Part shown: one piece after another, positions 17,304 to 25,722 of the stretch
Layout: each line of letters begins with the position of its first letter
How positions within the stretch are numbered: position 1 is the stretch's first letter
From: JANNVK01 sp031430435
GTDB taxonomy: Bacteria; Acidobacteriota; Blastocatellia; Pyrinomonadales; Pyrinomonadaceae
Length of the DNA: 64,000 bases
Direction: 5' to 3'
Assembly: GCA_031430435.1 (NCBI GenBank)
Contig: JANPBM010000037.1
Location: 1-64,000 of the forward strand
Made by a program: the position numbers and the translations under genes
Notes under the pieces: generated by a model
What the model was told of the DNA's origin: nothing
Database searches by the model: none
What the model saw: the letters and a program-made list of their open reading frames with translations, nothing else

Positions 17304-17810
17304 TTACGCACTTAAAACTGCACCGAAAGCATAAATCACGCCGACGGTTGACGGATTATCAATCACAACGGCGGTTGTATAGGCAACCGACCAATAGATA
17401 ACTTCGCTTCCCGCAATCACGGTTTTGCCGGCAAATCCGCCCGTCAATCCGCCTTGATTAACAATTCCCATCGTAATTTCCATCGCAATGTTCGTAAAAA
17501 GCGTATTCACAACCGGCAACGACCAGTTCTGAAAATCGAGACTTAATTGCTGTACGACACAAGGCGGAGCAGTTCCCGCGACGACAGCCGTGTATGGCTG
17601 CATAATCGCAGTATCCACTTGAGTCGGATCGAGCGGCGGTGCAGCAGGATTCCAGTTCTTAACTAAATTCTTTTTTAACTCTGCTTCAATCGTGATGCAC
17701 GCAAGGTCAGCGGTCGTTCCCGGAGGCACAGGTCCGAGACCTAAAGCGGTGTATGATGATTGAAAACTATTGACGTTGACGGTTATGTTTGTTTCGTTGA
17801 TGGTAGCCAT
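17304..17810 (-). CDS. Uncharacterised 168-residue protein
   Basis: The product opens MATINETNITVNVNSFQSSY and has a well-placed AAGGAAT upstream, so it should be expressed. It is poor in charged residues, rich in Thr/Val/Ala/Pro, has no signal peptide, and carries mildly hydrophobic segments (LFTNIAMEITMGIVNQGGLTG; VIYWSVAYTTAVVIDN). I recognise no family. It is monocistronic, followed by a strong terminator, and preceded by an unusually long leader containing a hairpin. The composition recalls self-assembling or surface-active proteins, but that is only an impression. Confidence 0.75.
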   Translation of the reverse strand: MATINETNITVNVNSFQSSYTALGLGPVPPGTTADLACITIEAELKKNLVKNWNPAAPPLDPTQVDTAIMQPYTAVVAGTAPPCVVQQLSLDFQNWSLPVVNTLFTNIAMEITMGIVNQGGLTGGFAGKTVIAGSEVIYWSVAYTTAVVIDNPSTVGVIYAFGAVLSA

Positions 17811-18172
17811 TTTTTTATTCCTTTTTCCTACTCGTGTGGCTTTTCGGTTTTCGCCTCGTTATTTTAAAGTGGTCGCTGAACTCCACTTTTTTTCTTCAGG
17901 GATTGAAGAGATCATTTCGTTCATCTCAAAATCCGGGACTTTATTTTTTTATTTATCCGGAAGAATTTTGAAATGCCGTCAATGATGTTGAACGAAAAAA
18001 CCGTTTAGTTTAGACCCCGATTTTATCCGTCCTTAATTGTATAAACGAGAAGTAAAGTTGAAACAGGTCATCACATAAAAAACAAATTTAATATGTTTGC
18101 TAAAAGGTGTTTCAAAGTATTTTCGGCACAACAATTTGCTACTTACGGTTTGAAGTTTTATCATTGGCTTTT
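17811..18172. other. 362-base intergenic region between the orphan gene and hslV
   Basis: Divergent upstream region. It holds a hairpin, AAAGTGG (17866-17872) with CCACTTT (17883-17889), with T-rich flanks; on the minus strand it would lie in the leader of the orphan gene and could attenuate it. I see no convincing coding sequence. A reading that extends hslV upstream to 18107 lacks family similarity. Confidence 0.5.
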
Positions 18173-18703
18173 ATGAAAATTCGTTCAACTACAATTTTAC
18201 TGGTGAATCGAGACGGCAAAACCGCGATGGCTGGCGACGGACAAGTTACGCTCGGTGCTACTGTGATGAAAAATGCCGCGAAAAAGGTCAGAAGGCTTTA
18301 TAACGGCAAGATTATTGCAGGTTTCGCGGGTGCGACTGCCGATGCGTTTTCTCTGCTTGCCAAGTTTGAAATAAAACTCGAACAATTTAACGGACAACTC
18401 GAGCGTGCCGCCATTGAACTTTCAAAAGATTGGCGAACCGACAAAATGTTGCGTCATCTGGAAGCAATGATGATTGTCGCGGACGATAAACAATCCTTTT
18501 TATTGTCAGGAACGGGCGACGTGATCGCGTCCGACGACGGCTTGCTCGCCATCGGCTCAGGCTCGATGTATGCACTCGCGGCGGCTCGCGCATTGCTTAA
18601 ACATACAAATCTATCGGCAAAAGAAATCGCCGAAGAAGCATTAAATATCGCAGGTGAAATCTGCATTTATACTAATAAAAATATCGTCATAGAAGAGATT
18701 TAA
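18173..18703 (+). CDS. hslV: ATP-dependent protease subunit HslV (ClpQ)
   Basis: Proteolytic dodecamer of the HslUV protease. The 176-residue protein reads MKIRSTTILLVNRDGKTAMA then GDGQVTLG; the catalytic N-terminal Thr of the mature form would be Thr6, exposed by removing five residues. Other motifs are AGFAGATADAFSLLAKFE, GNGD-like SGTGDVIASDDGLLAIGSGS and NLSAKEIAEEALNIA. I chose ATG 18173 because the conserved RSTTIL follows directly. hslU lies 94 bases downstream, across a long hairpin. Confidence 0.95.
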   Translation: MKIRSTTILLVNRDGKTAMAGDGQVTLGATVMKNAAKKVRRLYNGKIIAGFAGATADAFSLLAKFEIKLEQFNGQLERAAIELSKDWRTDKMLRHLEAMMIVADDKQSFLLSGTGDVIASDDGLLAIGSGSMYALAAARALLKHTNLSAKEIAEEALNIAGEICIYTNKNIVIEEI

Positions 18704-18706
18704 AAG

Positions 18707-18783
18707 ATTGTGTGATTGATTCATTTGTTCATTGATTCATTTTTTTTCAATGATTCGATGATTCGATGACTCAATCACACAAT
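18707..18783 (+). repeat. Long inverted repeat between hslV and hslU
   Basis: ATTGTGTGATTGA (18707-18719) is perfectly repeated in inverse as TCAATCACACAAT (18771-18783). Inside it, TCATTGATTCATT and AATGATTCGATGA form a further imperfect stem, and ATTCGATG is repeated in tandem. The whole 77-base unit would fold into one hairpin in the transcript, between the hslV stop and the hslU start. Confidence 0.8.
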
Positions 18784-18797
18784 GAAACAATTGAAAA

Positions 18798-20162
18798 ATG
18801 CCAATTTATTTAGGCGGAGAAACACCGCCGCAATTACCGAAGTTAGAAGATTTAACGCCGCGTCAGATTGTCGAAGAACTCGATAAATATGTCGTCGGAC
18901 AGAACGCAGCCAAAAAAGCCGTGGCAATCGCGTTACGGAATCGTATTCGCCGACAAAAACTTTCGCCCGAAATGGCGGCTGACGTGATGCCGAAAAATAT
19001 CTTGATGATCGGCTCAACCGGTGTCGGAAAAACTGAAATCGCCCGCCGTTTGGCGAAATTAACAGGTTCGCCGTTTATCAAAGTTGAAGCCTCGAAATTT
19101 ACCGAAGTCGGCTATGTCGGACGCGATGTTGAAAGTATGATTCGTGAATTGACCGAAATTTCGGTTGATATGACGAAGCAAATGGCGTTTGAAGACGTTA
19201 AAACGCAAGCCGAAATCAACGTTGAAGAAAAACTTTTAGACGAATTACTGCCGCAACCGATCGGCGAAGAAGAAAGCACTTCTTTCCAACGAACACGCGA
19301 AAAACTCCGTGACCAACTGCGAAACGGTGATTTGGAAGACCGCTTAATAGAACTTGAAGTGCAGGAAAAAGCAAATGTTCCGTTTATCGAAATCGGCGGT
19401 TCGGGCGTTGACGACGGAATGCGTGATATGTTCGGCAGTCTTTTCCCTTCAAAATCTAAAACTCGCAAGGTGAAAATTTCCGAAGCCAGAGAATATCTGC
19501 TTCGCGATGAGCAGGAAAACTTAAGCGATAACGAACGCATAACGCGTGTGGCGATCGAGAAAGTTGAAAATACGGGCATTATTTTCCTTGACGAAATTGA
19601 CAAAGTTGCCGGCAGACAACAAGGCGGCGGAAGCGGTCCCGATATTTCGCGTGAAGGCGTTCAGCGTGATTTATTGCCGATTGTCGAGGGTACAACCGTC
19701 AACACAAAATACGGAATGGTTTCAACCGATCATATTTTATTTATCGCCGCAGGTGCTTTTCACGTTTCAAAACCATCGGATTTAATTCCGGAACTGCAAG
19801 GACGTTTTCCGATTCGAGTTGAGCTTGAAGCCTTAACGATCGATGACCTTAAGCGAATCCTTACAGAGCCTAAAAACTCGCTGATTAAGCAGTACCAAGC
19901 ACTGCTTAAAACAGAAGATATTGATTTAAACTTTAACGATGAATCAATTCAAACGATAGCCGAACTAACTGCCCACATTAACTCAAACACTGAGAACATA
20001 GGTGCAAGACGGTTGCATACATTGCTTGAAAAGTTACTTGAAGACATTTCTTTTGCAGGCAGTGAGCTTGAAGAAAAGACACAAAACATCACGTCCGAAT
20101 ATGTGCAAGGACGTTTAGGCGAACTCGCCAAAGACGAAGATCGAAGCCAATATATTTTATAG
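18798..20162 (+). CDS. hslU: ATP-dependent unfoldase HslU (ClpY)
   Basis: AAA+ ring that unfolds substrates and feeds HslV. 454 residues: Walker A GSTGVGKT at 72-79, the pore motif GYVGRDVESMIR just after, a variable I domain (about 110-240), Walker B IIFLDEIDKVAGRQQ, sensor/arginine-finger region ELQGRFPIRVEL, and the C-terminal DRSQYIL that docks into HslV. Length and order match the family. It is presumably co-transcribed with hslV through the intervening hairpin. Confidence 0.96.
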   Translation: MPIYLGGETPPQLPKLEDLTPRQIVEELDKYVVGQNAAKKAVAIALRNRIRRQKLSPEMAADVMPKNILMIGSTGVGKTEIARRLAKLTGSPFIKVEASKFTEVGYVGRDVESMIRELTEISVDMTKQMAFEDVKTQAEINVEEKLLDELLPQPIGEEESTSFQRTREKLRDQLRNGDLEDRLIELEVQEKANVPFIEIGGSGVDDGMRDMFGSLFPSKSKTRKVKISEAREYLLRDEQENLSDNERITRVAIEKVENTGIIFLDEIDKVAGRQQGGGSGPDISREGVQRDLLPIVEGTTVNTKYGMVSTDHILFIAAGAFHVSKPSDLIPELQGRFPIRVELEALTIDDLKRILTEPKNSLIKQYQALLKTEDIDLNFNDESIQTIAELTAHINSNTENIGARRLHTLLEKLLEDISFAGSELEEKTQNITSEYVQGRLGELAKDEDRSQYIL

Positions 20163-20181
20163 TTTTAAGCAGTTGTGCGAT

Positions 20182-21270
20182 ATGCAAATTAAGCAAACAT
20201 TTAAGCGTTACAACCGAATAATACTCTTTCTTTCAGCCTTAAGTTTAAGCGTTTTTTTTAGTGGTTGCGGTAAACGCAAACCGCCGCTTCCGCCGTTTGA
20301 AAAGGTTTCACAGAAAGTTGAGATTTCGGGTTTTCAACGAGGTAATCAAATCCGCCTTTCGTGGACAATGCCGAACCGCAACGCTCCGAACGGAAGTATT
20401 TTGAATATCGCCCGTGCTGATGTTTATCGTCTGGCGGAAAATATTAACTCGCCTGAAACTTTGACCGAAGAAGAATTTGCGAATCGCTCAACGTTGATCA
20501 CTTCTCTCTCGATTACCGATGCGGATTTTGCGAGAAAAACTTTGAACTATTTTGATACGTTGCAATTCGCGGGACAAAATATCAGATTGCGTTACGCTGT
20601 CAGATTCGTTAATGATTCGGGATCGAAAGCCGCATTTTCAAACTTTTTGCTGATTGAACCGATTGCGAAAATTGCAAACTTCCCTGCACTTTCGCCGGTT
20701 AAAGTTTCGCAAGACGAAATTTTGTTACGTTGGCAATCGCCCGAAACCAATATTGACGGGTCAAAACCCGCAAACATCCTCGGCTACAATGTATATCGTG
20801 CGGCAAAAACTGAAACTACTGCGAAATTAGTCAATCAAACGCCGATTACAACGAATGATTTTGCCGATAAAAACTTTGAATTCGGGACAGATTATAAATA
20901 TTTTGTCCGAACTGTTTCACTTGGAGCAAACGCCGAACCGGTCGAAAGTCTGGAATCGAATATTGTTGAAATTACGCCGAAAGATACGTTTCCGCCAAGT
21001 TCACCGACAGCCATTACCATCGCCGCATCGCCGAATTCAATCTCAATTTTCTTTGTCGCAAATGTTGAAAAAGACGTTGCGGGTTACAAAGTCTTTCGCT
21101 CAAACGATAAAGTTGATTGGCAGTTATTGAATAATAAACTATTGGAAACAAACACTTTTCAAGATACTAAAGTTGAAAGCGGAAAAACTTATTTTTATTA
21201 TCTGATCGCGGTTGACAAATTCGGCAATGAAAGCGAAAAATCTGAAGTTGTCAGCGAAATTGTGCCATAA
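20182..21270 (+). CDS. Fibronectin type III repeat lipoprotein
   Basis: A 362-residue exported protein. The signal peptide (IILFLSALSLSVFFSGC) ends in a lipobox with the lipidated Cys, followed by GKRKPPLPP. Three FN3-like units follow: an initial one (VEISGFQRGNQIRLSW), a second near residue 175 (LRWQSPETNIDG...LGYNVYRA), and a third near residue 270 (GYKVFRSNDKVDWQLL...FYYLIAVDKFGNESE). I use ATG 20182 rather than the TTG at 20173. It starts 20 bases after hslU, so it may be in the same transcript. Role unknown. Confidence 0.85.
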   Translation: MQIKQTFKRYNRIILFLSALSLSVFFSGCGKRKPPLPPFEKVSQKVEISGFQRGNQIRLSWTMPNRNAPNGSILNIARADVYRLAENINSPETLTEEEFANRSTLITSLSITDADFARKTLNYFDTLQFAGQNIRLRYAVRFVNDSGSKAAFSNFLLIEPIAKIANFPALSPVKVSQDEILLRWQSPETNIDGSKPANILGYNVYRAAKTETTAKLVNQTPITTNDFADKNFEFGTDYKYFVRTVSLGANAEPVESLESNIVEITPKDTFPPSSPTAITIAASPNSISIFFVANVEKDVAGYKVFRSNDKVDWQLLNNKLLETNTFQDTKVESGKTYFYYLIAVDKFGNESEKSEVVSEIVP

Positions 21271-21278
21271 TAAAGAAA

Positions 21279-21491
21279 ATGAAACGAACAATCAGAGAGC
21301 GAATTTTGAATCCGAAACCGAACAGCAAGGTGGCGGCAGCGATTGAGTTTGGAACTGATTTGACTTTGAATATAGGGAGTTTAAAACTTACACCCGAACA
21401 AAGAATCATAAATAATTTTCAATCGGCGGAAGCCTTTGAAAGGTTTGCACTGGCAATGAAAAAATCTCGGATAAAACAAAAAATCAGATGA
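21279..21491 (+). CDS. Small protein encoded before a nucleotidyltransferase relic
   Basis: A 70-residue protein (opening MKRTIRERILNPKPNSKVAA, basic C-terminus KKSRIKQKIR). Its stop overlaps by four bases the start of the broken nucleotidyltransferase that follows, the arrangement of a two-gene module. A similar module, a 74-residue protein overlapping an intact nucleotidyltransferase, occurs at 40.5-41.3 kb. Function unknown; it may be the stable remnant of a toxin-antitoxin-like pair. Confidence 0.6.
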   Translation: MKRTIRERILNPKPNSKVAAAIEFGTDLTLNIGSLKLTPEQRIINNFQSAEAFERFALAMKKSRIKQKIR

Positions 21492-21854
21492 AGCAATATG
21501 AAGCAATAAAAACACTTGCCCAAAATAATGTCGCTTTTGTTATTATCGGTGGCGTTGCAATTACTTCGCACGGGTCGTCATATATTACAAAAGATTTAGA
21601 TTTTTGTTACAAACGGACTCGTGAAAACCTGAAAAACATTGTCTCCGCACTTTAATCCTAAGCGAAGTTGCCGGAGTCGGAAATTATGAAGCAGTTGAAA
21701 ATGAATCAGTCATTATGGAGTTATTTGATTTTGACGTTAAAGTGTTGTCGCTTAACGGTTTAATCAAAGCCAAGCGAGCTGCGGGTCGCCCGAAAGATTT
21801 GTTGGTTTTACCTGAATTGAAGCACTGAAAGAATTATTGGAAGAGGAAGAATGA
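21488..21854 (+). pseudogene. Degraded MNT-type nucleotidyltransferase
   Basis: Reads MKQYEAIKTLAQNNVAFVII then GGVAITSHGSSYITKDLDF, the GG-x(9-12)-DxD signature of minimal nucleotidyltransferases, but stops at TAA soon after SAL near 21655. Homology resumes a few bases later as LSEVAGVGNYEAVENESVIM and LIKAKRAAGRPKDLLVLPEL. The middle part of the domain (about 45-60 residues) is missing, and near 21820 one base is lost: the final EALKELLEEEE is in another frame and ends at TGA 21852-21854. So at least two lesions. Confidence 0.75.
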
Positions 21855-22588
21855 AAATCTGTCGTTTTGAATATAAAAATGAGATAAAAACCGGCGTTTT
21901 AGAAGCCGAATACGGGAAAGTTATTGTTGATGACACAAAAGAAGTTGTCGCAATTTCGGATGTAAAAGTGTTGTCGCCGACGGTTCCGACTAAAATAGTT
22001 TGCGTCGGGCGAAATTATGCCGAACACGCCAAAGAACTTGGAAACGAAGTGCCGACTGAGCCGCTTCTCTTTTTGAAAGCGAATTCAGCATTGACTTTAC
22101 ACGAAGAAAATATCGTTATTCCGCCGCAATCTAATCAAGTTGAACACGAAGGCGAACTTGCAGCCGTTATCGGACGCATTTGTAAAAATATCGGAGATGA
22201 CGAAAACCCGCTCGAATACGTTTTGGGTTACACTTGTTTGAACGATGTAACGGCTCGTGATGTGCAACGCAAAGACGTACAATTTACACGCGGAAAATCG
22301 TTTGACACATTTTGTCCGATTTTGAATTTTATCGAAACAGATTTGGATGTTTCCGATCTTCGCGTTCAAACTCGCGTCAACGGAATAATTAAACAAGACG
22401 GCAGAACATCGCAAATGGTTTTTGATATTCCGTTTTTGATGCGGTATATTTCGAATCAAATGACGCTGAATGCCGGCGATATTATCGCCACGGGAACGCC
22501 TTCGGGAGTTTCAAAAATGATTGCGGGCGACATTTGCGAAGTCGAGATTGAAGGAATAGGAATTTTAAAAAATCCGGTAATTGCTTAA
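21851..22588 (+). CDS. Fumarylacetoacetate hydrolase-family protein
   Basis: A 245-residue FAH-fold enzyme of the group that cleaves or isomerises acylpyruvates and related 2-oxo acids with a divalent metal. Motifs: KIVCVGRNYAEHAKELG, EPLLFLKANSAL, the metal ligands in VEHEGELAAVIGR, the ligand Asp in YTCLNDVTARDVQ, GKSFDTFCPI, and DIIATGTPSGVSKM. It starts in ATGA overlap with the preceding pseudogene. The exact substrate cannot be read from the sequence. Confidence 0.88.
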   Translation: MKICRFEYKNEIKTGVLEAEYGKVIVDDTKEVVAISDVKVLSPTVPTKIVCVGRNYAEHAKELGNEVPTEPLLFLKANSALTLHEENIVIPPQSNQVEHEGELAAVIGRICKNIGDDENPLEYVLGYTCLNDVTARDVQRKDVQFTRGKSFDTFCPILNFIETDLDVSDLRVQTRVNGIIKQDGRTSQMVFDIPFLMRYISNQMTLNAGDIIATGTPSGVSKMIAGDICEVEIEGIGILKNPVIA

Positions 22589-22590
22589 AG

Positions 22591-23073
22591 ATGAAACGTT
22601 GTCCGAAATGTCATCAAATTTATAACGATACGACGCTTGAGTTTTGTCTCGAAGACGGAACTCGGCTTGTATTGACTACGGACAGTTCAACAATCGATAT
22701 TAAAACGCATCTGAAAACCGAAGTTTTCGGTCAAAATACAGTCCCGATCGATACTGCCGAGAAAACCGCTTACAATCAAATAACTTTTAAAGAAAAAGCC
22801 ATTGAGAAAGGCTATAAAACACTCGAAATTTCGACAATTGTTTTTGCGCTTTTGCATAATTATTGGCAATGGCTTTATTTGGATAAACCTAATCTGTATA
22901 ATTTAACCGATTTCTTTACTTCGATGAATTTTATAGTGTGGTTTTTTATGCTTATTATCGGACTGGTTTTGGGCATAACAGCTTTAAAATTGTGTAAGCA
23001 AAAAAGTTTTCCGATTGTGAGTTTGGTAGTAATTGCGATAAATTTACTTTTATTTATCGTGCCTCGAAGATAA
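22591..23073 (+). CDS. Zinc-ribbon membrane protein
   Basis: A 160-residue protein whose first 26 residues (MKRCPKCHQIYNDTTLEFCL, then EDG) form the CPxC...FC ribbon that opens many acidobacterial membrane proteins. After a charged linker there are three hydrophobic helices (FALLHNYWQWLYL; FIVWFFMLIIGLVLGI; PIVSLVVIAINLLLFIV). No enzyme signature. It lies two bases after the FAH gene and 17 before the transaldolase gene, so all three probably share one message. Confidence 0.75.
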   Translation: MKRCPKCHQIYNDTTLEFCLEDGTRLVLTTDSSTIDIKTHLKTEVFGQNTVPIDTAEKTAYNQITFKEKAIEKGYKTLEISTIVFALLHNYWQWLYLDKPNLYNLTDFFTSMNFIVWFFMLIIGLVLGITALKLCKQKSFPIVSLVVIAINLLLFIVPRR

Positions 23074-23090
23074 TTTTTAAGGAGAATATA

Positions 23091-23738
23091 ATGAAATTTT
23101 TTATTGATACGGCAAATCTTGACGAAATTAAACAAGCCAACGAAATGGGTTTGATTGACGGCGTAACCACAAATCCTTCGCTTATCGCACGCGAAGGCGA
23201 CATTGATTTTAAGGAACACATCGGCAAAATCTGTGCGATGGTAAGCGGTGATATTTCCGCCGAAGTCATCAGTTTAGACGCTGAAGGCATTTTAAAAGAA
23301 GGTCGCGAACTGGCGAAAATTGCCGATAACGTGGTCGTTAAATGTCCGCTGACGCTTGAAGGATTAAAAGCCACGCGAACATTTACCGCCGAAGGAATCA
23401 AGACAAATGTGACGCTTTGCTTTTCCGCCGCTCAAGCACTTCTCGCGGCAAAAGCAGGTGCGACATACGTTTCGCCGTTTATCGGTCGGCTTGACGATAT
23501 CGGACAAGACGGAATGCACTTGATTTCCGATATTGTCCGAATTTACGGAAATTACGATTATACAACCCAAGTTTTGGCGGCTTCGATTCGCCATCCGATG
23601 CACATTGTTGACGCGGCATTGGTCGGTGCGGACGTTTGCACAATTCCGTTTAAAACACTCGCTCAACTTGTTAAGCATCCGCTGACAGATAAAGGACTCG
23701 AAGGCTTTTTAACCGATTGGAAAAAAACACAAGGTTAA
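23091..23738 (+). CDS. tal: Transaldolase / fructose-6-phosphate aldolase family (small type)
   Basis: A 215-residue class I aldolase of the TalC/FSA subfamily. Signatures: FFIDTANLDEIKQANEMGLI, DGVTTNPSLIAREG, the Schiff-base Lys in NVVVKCPLTLEGLKA, SPFIGRLDDIGQDG and HPMHIVDAALVGADVCTIPF. Small-type members act either as transaldolase (pentose phosphate pathway) or fructose-6-phosphate aldolase, and I cannot separate them here. AAGGAG lies 6-7 bases before ATG 23091. Confidence 0.92.
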   Translation: MKFFIDTANLDEIKQANEMGLIDGVTTNPSLIAREGDIDFKEHIGKICAMVSGDISAEVISLDAEGILKEGRELAKIADNVVVKCPLTLEGLKATRTFTAEGIKTNVTLCFSAAQALLAAKAGATYVSPFIGRLDDIGQDGMHLISDIVRIYGNYDYTTQVLAASIRHPMHIVDAALVGADVCTIPFKTLAQLVKHPLTDKGLEGFLTDWKKTQG

Positions 23739-23771
23739 TTTTTAAGTTAATTTTTAAACTACCCGGATTAG

Positions 23772-23795
23772 GCGTGATACTTTCACGCTTTTTCT
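23772..23795 (+). terminator. Terminator after the transaldolase gene
   Basis: GCGTGA (23772-23777), a short loop, TCACGC (23783-23788), then TTTTTC. It overlaps the last codons of the convergent gene. Confidence 0.65.
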
Positions 23796-24163
23796 TTTGC
23801 CAATAATTTTTTAATCTTCACATGATGGAAAGCAACTTCTGATTCAGTATCCAAATTGGCTTGATATTTTTGCTTAAAATCATAAAACTCTTCGCCTTCG
23901 TCAAATAATACTTTTGCTCTCGCAAATAACCTGTCTGCTTCTGCTTGTTCAATTCCCTGTTTTGAAGCCAACAACTCGTCAACGTCCGTAACCAAAACGG
24001 AAATTTCACGCAACCAAATAAAGTTCTCGTGTTCAAAAAGCAAGTTTAATAATTGAACATTCGTAACTTTTCCGTGTTGAGCTTCGTGGTTTCCGCGTTC
24101 AATTCCCATCAAAGTTTTATGCAGACCAAGCATTTCGTTTCTAACTTCTTTCAAATTTTCCAT
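23783..24163 (-). CDS. Conserved helical protein, divergent from marR
   Basis: A 126-residue, almost entirely helical protein: EVRNEMLGLHKTLMGIERGN, then NVQLLNLLFEHENFIWLREI and DVDELLASKQGIEQAEADRL. The 'LHKxLxxxER...LLxLxxxxxFxWLRxxSxLxxxxDE' pattern belongs to an uncharacterised bacterial family that I remember without a name. It is transcribed away from a MarR gene across a region with four repressor-like sites, so MarR control is likely. Confidence 0.7.
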   Translation of the reverse strand: MENLKEVRNEMLGLHKTLMGIERGNHEAQHGKVTNVQLLNLLFEHENFIWLREISVLVTDVDELLASKQGIEQAEADRLFARAKVLFDEGEEFYDFKQKYQANLDTESEVAFHHVKIKKLLAKEKA

Positions 24164-24212
24164 AACTAAAATTTGCCATAAATTAAAGAAAAAATAAACC
24201 TTCGGAGCTTAC

Positions 24213-24285
24213 TTAGCAAGCTAAGTATTGTATGCTTAGCTTGCTAATAATTAGTTGACTAACAATTATATATTTAGTAAGCTAA
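24213..24285. promoter_or_regulatory. Four-site MarR-type operator array
   Basis: Four copies of TTAG-N4-CTAA: TTAGCAAGCTAA (24213-24224), TTAGCTTGCTAA (24236-24247), TTAGTTGACTAA (24251-24262) and TTAGTAAGCTAA (24274-24285). Start-to-start spacings are 23, 15 and 23 bases, a symmetric layout in the divergent gap between marR and the helical protein. The last site ends four bases before the marR start codon, which suggests autorepression. The site sequence is seen; binding by this MarR is inferred. Confidence 0.8.
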
Positions 24286-24289
24286 GTAT

Positions 24290-24706
24290 ATGAAAAGTAA
24301 TTCAACAACTTATTTATTTACAGCATTTGCAACAAAACATCGTGACAATTTAGATAAACTGATGAAAGAAATAGGACTTCACGGCGGGCAAATTTTCGTC
24401 TTAAATTCATTGTGGAATAATGACGGACAAAGCCAAGCCGAACTCGTAAAACAGCTAAACGTTTCAGCTCCAACGGTTTATAATATGGTTGTCCGTTTAG
24501 CTGAAACAGGTTTTATTGAAATTATAAAGGACGACAACGATGCTCGAATTATGCGGGTATATTTGACTGATAAAGGTCGTGAGATTAAATCCCAAGTTTT
24601 TGAACAATGGGCGAAACTTGAAGATCAAACTTTTGCAAATTTAACCGAACCTGAGAAAATGATGTTTACGATGTTGTTGCAAAAAATTGTCGAGAAGCCG
24701 ATTTGA
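24290..24706 (+). CDS. MarR-family transcriptional regulator
   Basis: A 138-residue winged-helix repressor. Helices LDKLMKEIGLHGGQIFVLNS, the recognition segment QAELVKQLNVSAPTVYNMVV, then RLAETGFIEIIKDDNDARIM (wing with the conserved D-x-R) and LTDKGREIKSQVFEQW. MarR dimers bind short palindromes and release on ligand binding; the TTAG-N4-CTAA array directly upstream is the obvious target. No ligand can be deduced. Confidence 0.9.
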   Translation: MKSNSTTYLFTAFATKHRDNLDKLMKEIGLHGGQIFVLNSLWNNDGQSQAELVKQLNVSAPTVYNMVVRLAETGFIEIIKDDNDARIMRVYLTDKGREIKSQVFEQWAKLEDQTFANLTEPEKMMFTMLLQKIVEKPI

Positions 24707-24844
24707 GTTAGAATCGCTTCCCTTCCGCAGGAAATTGCCGAATTTTATCAGAGATTTTATTTTGTAAGTTTCAAGGAAACGCCTTTATTCGCATATTACT
24801 TGTAACCTCAACTATTGCAACGTTTAACGACCATAAAACTACAA

Positions 24845-25333
24845 ATGAGAGAAAACATTACGATTAACTCCCGAAAACTCGATAATTCTATCCGGCGAAG
24901 TTGGCAGTGCGAACTTGTCGAAGAAACTTTTGCGTATTGGCTGTTTGCGGGTAATTTTGCATCTGAAATAAGACATTCCGAGCTTGGGGTTATCAGACGC
25001 GGTACGATTAGTTACGAATATTATTTTAAAGATAAATGGTTTAATATTTTCCGTTTTCACGAACCTGAAGGCGATCTTAAATTTTACTATTGCAACATAA
25101 ATATGCCGCCGATCTTTAAAAATAATGTGGTTGATTATGTTGATTTAGATATTGATATTTTAGTTCAAAATGATTTCAGTTTTAAAATTTTGGACGAAGA
25201 CGAGTTCAAATTTAATTCACAAAAATTTGCCTATTCCAAAGAATTAAAACTAAATGTGAACAAAAGCATTAAAGATTTAACCGACTTAATTGAAAGAAGA
25301 CAATTCCCTTTTGACGGTAATTTACAACAATAA
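24845..25333 (+). CDS. DUF402-domain protein
   Basis: A 162-residue protein of the DUF402 family, whose characterised members are nucleoside-phosphate hydrolases or RNA-related factors (for example Ntdp/FAU-1 relatives). Visible family blocks: ITINSRKLDNSIRRSWQCEL, LGVIRRGTISYEYYFKDKWF, NIFRFHEPEGDLKFYYCNIN and NVVDYVDLDIDILVQNDFSF. The acidic VDLDID plus the preceding YYCN form the metal/phosphate site in the family. I use ATG 24845; a TTG at 24815 adds ten residues without similarity. Confidence 0.8.
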   Translation: MRENITINSRKLDNSIRRSWQCELVEETFAYWLFAGNFASEIRHSELGVIRRGTISYEYYFKDKWFNIFRFHEPEGDLKFYYCNINMPPIFKNNVVDYVDLDIDILVQNDFSFKILDEDEFKFNSQKFAYSKELKLNVNKSIKDLTDLIERRQFPFDGNLQQ

Positions 25334-25722
25334 TTCTTTTCGGTATGTAATAAATATTGGCTTAAGGGATTATCAAAAATACAAATTCACCTTTTACTAT
25401 GTTTGTCTGTCTGTTTTTTGTTTGTCGGTAAGGTCTGAAACTTTCGGCAAAATAACAGCAAATTTGTTCGCGTTTGAATTTTTAAACCGCATCGAACAAA
25501 ATCTTACCATTCTCAGAAACCGAAGATTGATTTATCCGAAAAACGAGTTTCCACAAATATAAAACTTTCTTGTACCGGATCAGATTCAAGAGAAAAAGTT
25601 ATTAACCGGACTCTTTCAAGAACAATAAGTGCCGAAGAAGTTCATAAGAACAAACGCCGAGACTTAATAAAAGGAATGAAACTAATTGAATAATTTACTC
25701 GATGATATTTAAAATTATTTAA
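25334..25722. other. Non-coding stretch upstream of the second mobile element
   Basis: About 390 bases after the DUF402 gene. Short open frames exist, but none has recognisable similarity, a good ribosome site or domain-like composition. I see no RNA gene here. Confidence 0.4.

Noticed and set aside
25290..25562. A 90-codon frame after the DUF402 gene
   Set aside because: It starts inside DUF402, has odd composition (CLSVFCLSVRS), no ribosome site and no similarity.
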